Below, in pieces: positions 10,937 to 21,505 of a DNA stretch of 64,000 nucleotides. The position numbers and the translations under genes are program-made. The stretch is from Dryomyza anilis. Lineage: Eukaryota; Arthropoda; Insecta; Diptera; Dryomyzidae. The stretch covers positions 82,548,638 through 82,612,637 of the forward strand of contig OX638131.1 in the NCBI GenBank assembly GCA_951804985.1. Reading direction: 5' to 3'. The notes beneath the pieces were generated by a model. The model was not told the origin of the DNA. It searched no databases and saw only the letters and a list, made by a program, of their open reading frames with translations. Each line of letters starts with the position of its first letter. Within the stretch, counting starts at the first letter, position 1.

Positions 10937-11113
10937 TTAAGTAGTTGAGCAACTGCGTAACACACATACGACACATATGGTACTTAGGTCGAAGCCTACA
11001 TAGGACCAACTTCCTTCTGTACCATCGACGACAGTAACTGTAACAATTACATCTGCGACAGCCTTGCCTTCCGGCCCTAATAAGAAAACTCTCTTAAGCT
11101 GCTTCTTTGGCTT
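10937..11113 (-). other. Coding-like open frame, unrecognised
   Basis: On the minus strand 59 codons run without a stop and without an ATG start. They are more G+C-rich than the surroundings. The peptide contains KRVFLLGPEGKAVADVIV followed by a TVTVVDGTEGSWSYVGFDL stretch, which reads like real protein rather than A+T-rich noise. It could be an isolated exon or a captured gene fragment. Flanking splice signals are not convincing, and I do not recognise the family. Confidence 0.35.
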
Positions 11114-11391
11114 TTACATCTATTGACTCTGGTTAAATATTGAAAAATTCAACTGCAAAAATTAAACCTAATTGGAAAATTTTATGTTTGGTGTAGTTTT
11201 TGATCAAATTCACAAATTTTAAGTTTTACGAGTACTATATGTAAATTTTATTAATATTTAGACATTTTTTATACAAAATTATGTGTACTTCATGAGTTTG
11301 TAATCTTATCACACCAAGTCGACTTGAGATTTTACATTTTTAATTTCAATGAAATTTGGGCAACGAATAAATCAAAAAATATCCTCATTTC

Positions 11392-12248
11392 GGCCATTCC
11401 ATGTCAAACCGGACACTTTTGAGATTAACTATTTTTTATTTCTTTGAAACTTTGCAGCTATGTTCTATGTCAAAAAATATTTTACACGTGCTTCATGTTT
11501 TATATAAATAAAAATGTTTATTGGTAGTTCTACCCCTTAATAATATCAAAAATATCGTTGAAATTCAACATTTTGCATTCAGTTAAATTACTGTAGCATG
11601 TGACCCATAAGTTCATACGTTTGAACTGTGTCAATATATTAAAATTGCGTATAACAAGCTTGTTTAGTGAAAATTCCATGAAAACAAACTAATTTCGACT
11701 ATATGACATGTACATTATATTGTTGTGTATTGGCTAGCAGTTTATATGCAATTTTAATATATTGATGCCGTACAAACCTCTGGAAAAAATATTTTTTAGA
11801 AAAAAAAGTTTTCAAATAGTAATTTTTTCAGTGTTGGTGTATTATTGATGTAGTATTGTGATGGTTTAAAAAAAATTAGTAAAAAAGTATGTGCTGACTA
11901 CCAAAATCGGTTCGAAAACTTTCGGACCATTACTTCCTATTAAGTTTGTATTAGATGTTTTAAAAATAAATAAACCATTAGTAAGATAAAATCATTACCT
12001 TTAAAATGAGACCAAAATGTTCAATATTGAACTTATGGTTTACGTTTAACTAAATGCAAAATGTTGAATATCGACGAAATCTTTCAATTTATTAAGAGGT
12101 AGAACGGTCAGAAAAAAAGAATATATTTAATGAAAAAATAATACATGTCAAATATTTTTTGACACAAAACATGTTTGAAAAAGTTTAAAAACATCGGAGC
12201 TCATATAGTAATTTTTTGTCGAAAAGCGCCGGGCTTGACGTGGAATAG
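11392..12248. mobile_element. Long inverted-repeat (foldback-type) element
   Basis: The ends read CGGCCATTCCATGTCAAACC on the left and GGGCTTGACGTGGAATAGC on the right, inverted. The arms of about 230 bp (11392-11620 and 12020-12248) align imperfectly as inverted repeats, for example the GTTGAAATTCAACATTTTGC segment against its complement near 12060. A second, inner inverted repeat (TATATTAAAATTGC / GCAATTTTAATATA) lies at 11634-11765. No coding sequence. Confidence 0.7.
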
Positions 12249-12296
12249 CTGATTTACAGTAGGTCTATAATATAGACTCTATATCACTAAAAGTTT

Positions 12297-13018
12297 TTTT
12301 TATACCCTACACTAAGAGTGAAAGGGTATATTCAGTTTGGTACGACGTTTGTAACACCCAGAAGGAAGCATCTCCGGTATGGAAAATTATATATATATTC
12401 TTGATCAGGATGACCCCCTGAGTCGATTTAGCGATGTCCGTCTGTCTGTCAATCTGTCTGTCTGTTGAAATCTCTACTACTTAAAAAATTGAAGAGTTAG
12501 ATGAATGAAACTCATAATTTAGATTACATATATACCTACGCTGTATGTGCGAAAAAAAGATCGGTCCATTGTGACCTGTGATCTGACCATTTATATTCAA
12601 ACACCTCATATAAAATTTACATCTACAGATCGATTTTACTGTATACGTGCTTAGGTAAACTTTGTTTGTCAAATATATATTGACTTCATGCTCAAATACA
12701 TGCAAATAATGTTTTCCCGCAAAACGACTTGTGGTTCCAAAAAAAAAAAAAATCGAAATTCCGTACACCTACCCATTTGTAAATATGGGTATCAAATGAA
12801 TGGAAATTCTTCAGCGATTGAAAGTTTGTAGTTATTTTTAGGATTTGTATACCTTGGTGACCTATATACCACTTTGAATGGTAACCACACATATGTGTAG
12901 GGTATTTATAGTCGGCTTAGACCTACTATAATTTTAATAATAATAAAAATAATAACACCTACTATAACATGTCCCTACTTTAAAATTTCCCATGTGATCT
13001 AACCTTCCCAACTGGTTT
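12297..13018 (-). mobile_element. DINE-1-like element, family B, complete copy
   Basis: Full family B layout in reverse. TATACCCTACACTAAGAGTG is at the left end and TGTGTAGGGTATTTATAG near the right. Between them are GTCTGTCTGTC at 12440-12465, the TTGATCAGGATGACC core, and the head CCATGTGATCTAACCTTCCC. The palindromic TAGTCGG... hairpin near 12910 is diverged. Confidence 0.85.
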
Positions 13019-13263
13019 AATTTGCAATACTGTGTGCAAATTAGCATTTTCCTACCTTGAGTTACTTATGTAATTAAAACTCAGTGTAGGTTATTTCAAA
13101 ACTTTTTGAAGAACCAACACATTTAGCTTAGCAAAAATACTAATTTATTAAAATCGGTTTATAAAGTCAGGTATAGGTAGGTCATTACCTGACTTAATAA
13201 ACCGCTTTGGGCCCAAGGGTCTAATTGTCATTCAACACACCTGTATATTCTCTTTTTCTATAT

Positions 13264-13562
13264 TGTTACGAAAAGACGTAATTTGCTCCACTGTGCAAGA
13301 GTAAATGAGACGGAAGACAATTCAGCGCACTAAGCAATGTGTTAAAAAGAGACAGAAGATAATTCAACGCACTGAGGCAATGTGCGAGAAAGAGATAGAA
13401 GATCAGCGCATTAGAAACGTATAAGTGAGAATGCGAAGCCAATAGCATGCGTTATTCACGAAACGAGTAGAAGCTTGTCGAAACATGTTGAATGAGTATA
13501 TAAGGGCATGAGTATATAAGGGCATGAGTATATAAGGGCGTTGCATCTGAGACACAGCTTTT
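13264..13562 (+). repeat. Truncated LTR (same family as 16786-17318)
   Basis: Starts TGTTACGAAAAGACGTAATT and follows the solo LTR at 16786 up to the start of its transcribed part, then breaks off at CACAGCTTTTT. It contains three degenerate ~40-base units (GAGACGGAAGACAATTCAGCG-like) upstream of the TATA region, an enhancer-like arrangement. Confidence 0.85.
13492..13539 (+). promoter_or_regulatory. Triplicated TATA-box unit in the LTR
   Basis: Three exact tandem copies of the 16-mer ATGAGTATATAAGGGC, each containing TATATAAG. The related solo LTR has a single TATATAAGG at about 17057, so the triplication is specific to this copy. Confidence 0.85.
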
Positions 13563-13608
13563 TCAAAAATGTAATTTTTAAGATATTTGGGTTGGATGTA
13601 TCTAAATA

Positions 13609-14761
13609 TGAGTCATTCCATATCAAATCAACCAAGTGACCATCTCAGAATTTGATAAAATTTGGAAGTATAATGAAACAACATAAAATGAAGATATTGG
13701 AGAATTTTCAGCTTCCCAAATGGTGCAGTTTCAGAAATTTGGTGGTTTACAATTTGAAAAAACTGTAAAAAAATCATAAAGGTGGTGCAAATCAATTGAA
13801 CGTAACTTAAGCTATAGTGAACCAAAATAAAACACAAAGGTTTCATTTTAAAGATATTAAAATTGCCAAAAAGATATCATACAATATCCATACCATGTTG
13901 CTTTAATAGTGGTCAGTTTACAGCAAAGTATATTTCAAAAGAACATATCTCAAAAAGCAACATTTATAAAATTTTTAAACGAATATTCAACATATATTCG
14001 TTTTGACTTTGTATCTATTACTTAAGATTTGAATTAGAGTGGTAAAATCACGGGTTATATTTTATAAAATACATGCTCAGTAACAAATTATTCTGCCTTA
14101 CACTTATTCTGGTCTAGTTAAACTTGCAAAATTTTGTCAAATTCAATCCCGTTTTTGATATATTGCCCATTTCTAAAATTCTAGAAAAATTGTCTATATC
14201 TCAAAAACTAGAGTACATTTGACAAATCTTTTGCCATTTTCGGAATCAGCACCTTAAATGTATTTAAAAAAGACTAAAACTTTAACAACACCAAAATGAT
14301 GGTAGGGCAGAATCATTATTTACTGCGCATGTATGTTAGAAAAAAAAATTGAAATATAAAAAAACAAATTTTCATACAATTTTGTTCAACATTCTACAAC
14401 ATTTTTATACATAACTTCTGAACCCGTAATTTTACAACTCTAGTTAAAATCTTAAATAATAGACAAAAAGTCAACCTTGAACATATATTAATTTAAAATT
14501 TTTAAAAAGGTTGCTGTTTAAAACTGACCACTATTAAATCAACGTGGTATAGAAATTGTAAGATATCTTTTTGTCAATTTTATTATCTTTAAAATGAGAC
14601 CTTTGTATTTTATTTTGGTTAACTACAGCTTAAGTTACGTTTAATTGATTAGCACCACCTTTGTGATTTAACATTTAAATTTAACCTTACATACTAAAAT
14701 ATAACCAGGTTTAAATCTCAAAGTTCACTTGCTTGATCGATATAGTGTGGGAATGACTCGG
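13609..14761. mobile_element. Long inverted-repeat element (~450 bp arms)
   Basis: The ends are GAGTCATTCCATATCAAATC on the left and TATAGTGTGGGAATGACTCG inverted on the right. Long stretches of the arms pair, for example GAACGTAACTTAAGC with its complement at 14629-14643, and AATAGTGGTCAGTTT (13905-13919) with AAACTGACCACTATT (14521-14535). No coding sequence. Similar in style to 11392-12248, sharing a CATTCCAT end motif. Confidence 0.75.
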
Positions 14762-15079
14762 CTTAAACATTTTATTATTTAAAGGAGACGGATTAAATCG
14801 ATTTCTTGTTTCTTGTTAAATTTTTAAAAATCCAAAAGTTCTGAAATTGTAATTAAATTTACAAGTTGTTTTTATTTATTATTTTTCAAAAATGAAAAAT
14901 GTATACGAATTTGAATTTTTTTGTCGTATTATGAAGTGATTTTAATAAATAAAAAAGTTTTCCTAAGCTAAATGTGTTGATTCTTCAAACAGTTTAAGAA
15001 AGAACTTAAGTAGATACTGAGTTAATTATATAAGTAACTCAAGGTAGGAAAATGCGAATTTGCACACTGAAGTGCAAAT

Positions 15080-15732
15080 TAAAAAAAAAAAAAAAAATCG
15101 AAGTGGTATAGAAATTTTGTAAATGAGAATATTTATTGTTTTCCATGCCTATCCAAAAATATAGGTGGGTTATTTTGTATACGAAATTGTTTAAATTTGT
15201 AGCATAGTGTTATTAACAAATACAGCTAGAAGAAGAATTTTGGGTATTTGATACTACATATTTGAGTCATCAAATTATTTGTTTGTTCCATAATTTATTG
15301 TAAATTTAAAATGAATATTGCAGTAAAATATTTATAAAAGGATATCTTTAAAACCTTTGGTTTCGATATGCAAAAATATGAAATTGAATTACCAAGATTC
15401 TTGACTTTAATTTGACAGCAATTACAGCATCCTAGGATGCGTATAATTATTTAAATATATTTTTCAGGAATTGTAATTCCTTCAAACTTTAAAGTCCCTA
15501 CAAAAGAAATAAAGAAACAGGATGACATAATAAAAAACTGTTAACGCAGTTTAACTCCAGTTGGTCTTTAGTTTCAGGCGTATATTAAATGATTTATGTG
15601 TCGGACAGTGTAATAAATTTCTTTGTACGGTTGTTGATCTGTTTCACTTCTCCGTCTAAATGGTTTCCTTTTTCAAATATTGGATATTTTCTTGACGAAA
15701 TTATTTATTCGCTTCATCTGAAACCAATACCT
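15080..15732. other. Gene-less stretch
   Basis: Nothing recognisable apart from short chance frames. Confidence 0.45.
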
Positions 15733-16363
15733 ATTGGTATCAGAAGATCATTTCCTGTCTGTCTGTCTGTCCGTCTGTCTGTCTTGCTGTCCGTATACAC
15801 GATATCTTGCGAAATAACTGCTTAGAATGCGATAAAATTTCGTTTCAATACATTTAATCCAAAAGTTAGTACTGTCAATGAAAATGAGCCAAATTGCTCG
15901 ACGGACACGCCCGCCTCCCATACAAGTCACCTATATATAACACTTTAGGAACCAATAACTCGAAAATACTTATAAAATTTAATTTATACTTATAAAATTT
16001 AAAATATATTGTTAGAATTCACCTAGAAATATTTGTTCCAAAAATGGACGTGATACGCACACATTTGATTTTTTTTATTATTTTCTGCTTTTTCATAGTG
16101 GACATTTTATTCGCAAATTATTGAAAACAAATTTATGAAATATTATTTTAAAAGTAGGTGTGATTCGCCCACATTTTTTTTTCAACAATTTTTGATTTAT
16201 TTTTTTACTTTTACATCAATTTTTTAAATTATTGGGATATACGTCGTAATTTTTTGATATGTAAATAATATTCAGAGTGGAACAATGTTCAGCATAATTA
16301 AGAACATTAAAGGTAGGTATATAATTAAATTCGCCACAAAAGTATCCCAACCAAAGTGTAGGG
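15733..16363 (-). mobile_element. DINE-1-like element, family A, right portion
   Basis: Minus-strand family A sequence: GTCTGTCTGTCTGTCC at 15758, GGACACGCCCGCCTCCCATA, GGAACCAATAACTCG, then GTGTAGGG where it is cut by the hAT-like insertion 16364-19969. It resumes at 19970. The distal GGCGTGTCC... end is missing to the left of 15733. Confidence 0.75.
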
Positions 16364-16785
16364 CAGGGATGCCTACTCAGCCCGTATGGGCATTGTGCCC
16401 GTACGGGCACGACGTCAGCCCGCAAGGTGCTGGGTGAGGGGAAAAGCGGAGAAGCGGAAAGGGTGAGAGAATTGTTAGAGTTTGACCGAGCACAACGAAT
16501 ATAAGTTCCTGTGAACTGCAAAAACTCTCAGTCGATCACGCTGCCACGGTCTCGCAAAAAATGCACAATGCAAAATTAAAATGTTTGAAGTAGAGTGGAA
16601 ATATTAATTGTTGTTTGTTAATTTTATCGAGAAAACAAGAATACATGTACTTCGAAGAATATACAATGAAGATAGTTGGTTTTGTCTGGAAAGGCAATGT
16701 TATACATTTAATAAACCATATACTAAGCACCCATTTTAAAAATACATATTTTTGAACTATATATTTATCATATTTTTATATATAT

Positions 16786-17318
16786 TGTTACGAAAAGAGG
16801 TAATTTTCCCCACTGTGCAAGCATTCAACAATAATAAATGAGACGCAAGACAATTAAGCGCACTAAGCAATGTGTTGGAAAGAGACGGAAGATCATTCAG
16901 CGTACTGGGCAATGTGCGAGAAAGAGATGGAAGATCAGCGCATTAAAACACATGAGTTCGAATGAGATGCCAATAGCATGCGTCAATCACGAAACGAGTA
17001 GAAGGTTCTCGAAACAAGTCGAAGCATGTCGAAACGTGTCGAACTGATGCATGCAGTATATAAGGGAGCCGCATCAGAGGTACAGCACTTCAGTAGTGAT
17101 TGTAAAGTGGTCGAGTGCAGCTCGTGTGATAAATGTCAAGTTAAATTGTGGACATGCAGCAGTTGTTAGAATTTGTTATTAGTAAAGTTGTTTATTAAAG
17201 TGAATTTATAAAGTTAATTGTTATAATTTAAACCAAACATAAGAGTGTTTTTATTTTGTACACAATCCAGCGATACGAGCTCGTAGAACAGTTTTCCGTA
17301 GACTGAATTTTCGTAACA
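16786..17318 (+). repeat. Solo LTR (533 bp)
   Basis: Begins TGTTACGAAAAGAGG and ends TGAATTTTCGTAACA, with perfect TGTTACG/CGTAACA terminal inversion and an ATAT duplication on both sides. It has repeated AGACGGAAGATCATTCAGCG-like units, a TATA box (GTATATAAGGGAGCC, near 17057) and a plausible start region at TCAGAGGTACAGCA. It is a relic left when recombination removed an LTR retrotransposon interior. Gypsy or BEL cannot be told from the LTR alone. Confidence 0.85.
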
Positions 17319-18340
17319 ATATTTATCATACAACATTATTCGTATAATGTTGTATGAATTATTATAATGAAATAAATGATTAAATAAATCCCAACTATTT
17401 ATCGTAAACATAAATTTTATTCAGTGTAAACTCACAATCATTTGTAGCAAATAAACCAGTAGAAATTGTGAAATATAATTTTTGAACACATTTTTTTTTA
17501 AATCTGTAATAAAATTATTACTAAATATTTATATATAATGTTAATTTATTTAATTTCCGGGGGAGTGCGTCAGCTTATGTTCGTAGTTTTGTTTGATTAA
17601 AAAAATAATTGGGATGTTTACATTCACAATTGATACGTTCACAAAAAATACTTCTAGTACCGTTAAAAATATAATGTTTATGTTGTTTTTTATTAGATAC
17701 ATGTAAATCATGAGTTGTTTAATTAAATGTATAAAAATAAAGTCAATTTAAGAAATGGTCAAAAATTTATATTTCGTACTGGGGTTGCATACGTAGAATT
17801 GAAGTCGACTGCACACAGTGGAACATAGTATTTTAAGTATGATTTAAATATTTATATTGTTATTCATTATTGTATACTTTATATAAGAACGATTTATGTT
17901 TAGTATAATAAATATTGTTAATTAAAAAACCTCAATTAATAATTTGCTTGACACTTTTGCAATAGCATTTTTTATACACTTGCCTTGTTTTATGAACGGA
18001 ATATGAAAATATAACATTGGTATTATAAAAAATTATAAATTTTCACAAAATACAGTATTTTTGGATAATACTATGTACATTTTTTTCCAAAACCAATTAT
18101 TTTTTTGTCAGGTTTTGTTTACTTTGTTACACCGTAATCTCACCGCACTCTCACTCTCTTCAGTGTTGCATCATTTCTTTTGTAAAATAGGGCAGAAATG
18201 TGAAATAAATAATTATTTTAGAATTTAGTTAAGTTTGAAATTTTAATCACTTTAGACACACATTTTATAACCCAAAACATTTTACAAAATAATAACAAAT
18301 TATTAAATTTTGCTTTTGCAAAATGTTATGAGAAAAAAAT
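17319..18340. other. Interior of the hAT-like element, nothing recognised
   Basis: A+T-rich, with no frame showing a transposase signature. Presumably decayed interior of 16364-19969. Confidence 0.45.
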
Positions 18341-19708
18341 TACACACACAGAAATATACTGTCGTTTGGGGCTGTTTTTCGACACTTTCTACTGTTAAAA
18401 TAGAGCCGTCAGTAAGTTACTAACGAAAAACGGTTAAAACGACAGTATAAACTGTCGTATAGCCTAAATGTCTAATTTACAGCCAACAGTAGCTACTGTC
18501 GATCCAACAATTGCTGTGGTCGACTCCATATAGACAGTAATTTACTGTCGTTTTAACAGTTCATTATCTTAAAAATTAAAAATGCCTACTGTTCACATTT
18601 ATTTTTGTTTTATTTATAGTAAAGATAAGGTTTTTATTGAAAATTTGATATTATTTTTAATGAAATTTATAAAAAGTGTTAAGATTTAAAAGTTCTGCAC
18701 GTTTATAAAAAGTGTTAAGATTTAAAAGTTTTGCACGTTCTGCATCCTTGTCCGTAATGACCGTCAAGTTGATTTTTGGGTTAAGGCATTACACTATCGG
18801 CTTTGGATCGCTTGGTCAATGGAGTCAACAGTTCTGGGTACTGTTCGCCAATTGCATATGTACGTTTATCATTATGCAGGCTTCAAGGACAGGATATGGT
18901 TTAATTTGATACTATTCTTTTTGGGATGTAACTCAATTAGGGTTAGCCCTGGTGGCTGCACTGCTGGTGCCATTGATTATAACTGAAAACATAATGGGGC
19001 TACTACCTGGAGAGGGTGGTCTCAGTGAGCAATTGTGTGAGCATTGTGAACAGATGCGGGAACTTATCCTATAGTTGTTACAAATATTTAATAATTTAGA
19101 CGAAATGTACGAAAATACCCCACCTTATTGATACTCCTCGCAAAGCACAACAGAGCTCAAAAGGTTGATTGGTGACGACTTGATTAGTGACGACTTTTAG
19201 GCGCTCAACACGACGACGATATAATTTCGAAAAAAACTGAGCTCGGTGTCGTTGTAAAGCTAATCGTAATATTCAACGATGTGTCTGCAATTAGAGCCTT
19301 TAAATATTTTAAGTGAGGACACATTACTACTAGTTACTAGTTTTGAATGGAATTTTATGAGTGCCATCAATGCCTTTAAAACGCACGTCTCACTCCGCAA
19401 CCATTAAAAGCCTGAAATATGGCAAATTTAGCTTTGTAGGTATTTCTCAAGTATTTACCGCTTAACCGTCCCTTTCGAAATCCGACATAGCGGGCAATAG
19501 TTCCATACCGAGGATCGCCTGTGTTCAGTTTTTTATTTTTTTATTTTTTTAATAATCTAAACGAATGTCATTTTTGATTTTTAATTTATTCGTTAAAATT
19601 TATAGTAACAGTACTGAACCAAAAACAACAGTACATAGTGTCGATTTGTTGAAAATAAAATAACAATTGGTAACTGTCGATTTTCAACAGTTTATTTCTG
19701 TGTGTGTA
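18341..19708. mobile_element. TIR element with CACACACAGAAAT ends
   Basis: TACACACACAGAAATATACTG at the left and its inverse (CAGTTTATTTCTGTGTGTGTA) at the right. ACTGTCG/CGACAGT motifs recur through the first 200 bp (18360-18560) and last 80 bp, a subterminal-repeat pattern expected of transposase binding sites. A 36-base tandem duplication lies near 18668-18739. It carries the coding-like segment 18712-19074. Confidence 0.65.
18712..19074 (+). pseudogene. Unrecognised coding-like frame with one in-frame TGA
   Basis: From a GTG at 18712 (first ATG 18757) the frame is open to a TGA at 18907-18909, then open again in the same frame to TAG at 19072-19074. The second part begins YYSF and continues WDVTQLGLALVAALLVPLII, a strong membrane segment, then a G-rich turn and a CEHC motif before MRELIL. 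The uniform frame across the stop suggests a captured or decayed gene rather than chance. I do not recognise the family. Confidence 0.4.
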
Positions 19709-19969
19709 TAATTATTTAAAATGATAAAATTTGTATATTTTATTAATTCAAAATAATAAGCAATATAAATGGGTTCGTCAAAACCAATCTCTAATAATTA
19801 AACTCTTAAATAGACATTTAAATTTCCCTGAATTTCTAAAAATGCAACACTAAAATCCCCCGCTCATTTTTAAGTTGCAATCCGCGATCACTTCTGCCCG
19901 TAGATACCCCTCGCATAGCACTCGATTGCCCGTGCAGACAGCCGCGGGCAGGCGAGTTGGGTATCCCTA

Positions 19970-20065
19970 GTGTAGCGTATTTCATAGTCGGGCCCGACCG
20001 ACTATAAAAATCCGCCCCATGTGACCGAACTTACCCATGTCACCTAACGTTTCCAACTAATTTTT
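19970..20065 (-). mobile_element. DINE-1-like element, family A, left portion (resumes)
   Basis: Continuation of 15733-16363 beyond the hAT-like insertion. It has the TAGTCGGGCCCGACCGACTA hairpin and the head GACCGAACTTACCCATGT ... CCTAACGTTTCCAACT in reverse. The bases 20066-20480 beyond it show nothing recognisable. Confidence 0.85.
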
Positions 20066-20483
20066 CTATACATTATATATAATCCAACTTAAACTACATT
20101 TTTCTTCCACACTCAAAATATTTGATTATTTCTTTTTCACTTGAATCACTTCTATAACATTTAACTCAAAAGCCAAACTATCATTTATATCTTTCTTTTG
20201 AATTGTATCGTTATTTTACATATACTTTTTAGATTGTTTTCTAATTATTGTCCAGTTGTTCTTCTTCTTCTTTTTAATGTTCAACAAAAACTGTTTTTTA
20301 AATGAAGCAGAATCAAACAATTCGAGTGTGAGTTTTAAATTGAGTTTTTTCTACTCTGTTTGAAAAACTGTTATCTTTTTTGCATATTTCCGAATGAAAA
20401 CGGATTATTTGTGTATCAATGACATACATAAGGTATGAAGAATATTTTGTTAATCACAACACAAACCGAAAAATTATATATAA

Positions 20484-20917
20484 CTCTCAAGCACAACAGA
20501 AACACTAACCAAAGAAGAATATGCAGAGCCAAAAGAACAAATTCAAAAATATTTCACAGAATATGTAGCACCAAAAATAGAACCAGAAAAATATTTTTCT
20601 GTAAACTTCTCTGTCATACCTACGGCTAACGATGCACACTTCAGTTTCTACTGTTTCCAATGTCGAAGAAGTAACGCAATCTGTAGAAAGAATTTATTCT
20701 GTACAAATTTTCAGTTTCAATTTCATGGTAAAAACAACCAGGGCACTTACGCCACCCCTGCGCAATGCCACAAAAACCTCAGCCACACACACACACAAAC
20801 ACACCGAAGGAATTCACACATATACCATTAACACCATTAGGATATGCCACAGGATATGTTGCAGCCACACCAAGGGAATGTTTTGAGGATGCTGTTGTTC
20901 AGAACTTTTGGCTGTAG
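20484..20917 (+). pseudogene. Coding-like region split by a CA-repeat frameshift, unrecognised
   Basis: Open from 20484 to TAA at 20829-20831 (115 codons, no ATG near the start). It includes EEYAEPKEQIQKYFTEYVAP, then FSVIPTANDAHFSFYCFQC and a second Cys pair (AICRKNLFC). At a (CA)n tract near 20783-20803 the coherent reading moves to another frame, continuing PKEFTHIPLTPLGYATGYVA to TAG at 20915-20917. Acidic/lysine-rich start, paired cysteines and codon use differ from neighbouring noise. The CA tract could be a slippage lesion. Function unknown. Confidence 0.45.
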
Positions 20918-21008
20918 TATTTTTAGTTTTCATTTGTAACTAGTAGAGGAGAGCAAATCAGAAATCAAGTAAAAACCATAAAAAAAGAACGAAATAATGA
21001 TGTAAAAA

Positions 21009-21505
21009 AATAGAGAAATAAAGAAATAAAGAAATAATGAAAAAAAGAAATTGACATACAACGATATAAAGGATTAAAGAAATAAAGAAATAAAAAAATA
21101 TCGAAACAAAGAAATAAAGAAATAAAGAAAAAAGAAATAAAGAAATAAAGAAATAAAGAAATAAAGAAATAAAGAAATAAAGAAATAAAGAAATAAAGAA
21201 ATAAAGAAATAAAGAAATAAAGAAATAAAGAAATAAAGAAATAAAGAAATAAAGAAATAAAGAAATAAAGAAATAAAGAAATAAAGAAATAAAGAAATAA
21301 AGAAATAAAGAAATAAAGAAATAAAGAAATAAAGAAATAAAGAAATAAAGAAATAAAGAAATAAAGAAATAAAGAAATAAAGAAATAAAGAAATAAAGAA
21401 ATAAAGAAATAAAGAAATAAAGAAATAAAGAAATAAAGAAATAAAGAAATGAATAAAAAAATAAATAATGATATATAGAAATAAAGAAATAAATAAGTAA
21501 ATAAA
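21009..21505. repeat. (AAATAAAG)n 8-bp tandem array
   Basis: About 40 near-perfect copies of AAATAAAG in the core 21136-21449, with degenerate copies on both sides. Because 24 is a multiple of 8, the minus strand stays open as a repeating FISLFLYF peptide for 198 codons. This is an artefact of the period, not a gene. Confidence 0.95.

Larger units (their letters stand above)
13020..15079. mobile_element. 2 kb TIR element hosting two nested repeats
   Basis: The left end (13021-13150: TTTGCA...TGTGTGCAAATTAGC, CCTACCTTGAGTTACTTAT) is inverted at the right end (14940-15079: ATAAGTAACTCAAGGTAGG, GCGAATTTGCACA...TGCAAATT). The arms are ~130 bp. Just inside the left arm is a small hairpin with stems CGGTTTATAAAGTCAGGTA / TACCTGACTTAATAAACCG (13154-13203). 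An LTR fragment and a foldback-type element sit in its interior. Confidence 0.7.
16364..19969. mobile_element. hAT-like element (3.6 kb) with 8-bp target duplication
   Basis: The left terminus CAGGGATGCCTACTCAGCCC and inverted right terminus TAGGGATACCCAACTCGCC are flanked by GTGTAGGG (16356-16363) and GTGTAGCG (19970-19977), an 8-bp target duplication with one change inside a DINE copy. 8-bp duplications and CAGGG-type ends are hAT hallmarks. Subterminal G+C-rich GCCCGTACGGGC palindromes lie just inside the left end. No transposase survives. A solo LTR and another TIR element have inserted into it. Confidence 0.82.

Noticed and set aside
18907..18909. In-frame TGA as selenocysteine
   Set aside because: No SECIS-like structure was noticed downstream and the frame lies in a decayed transposon; ordinary pseudogene decay is simpler.
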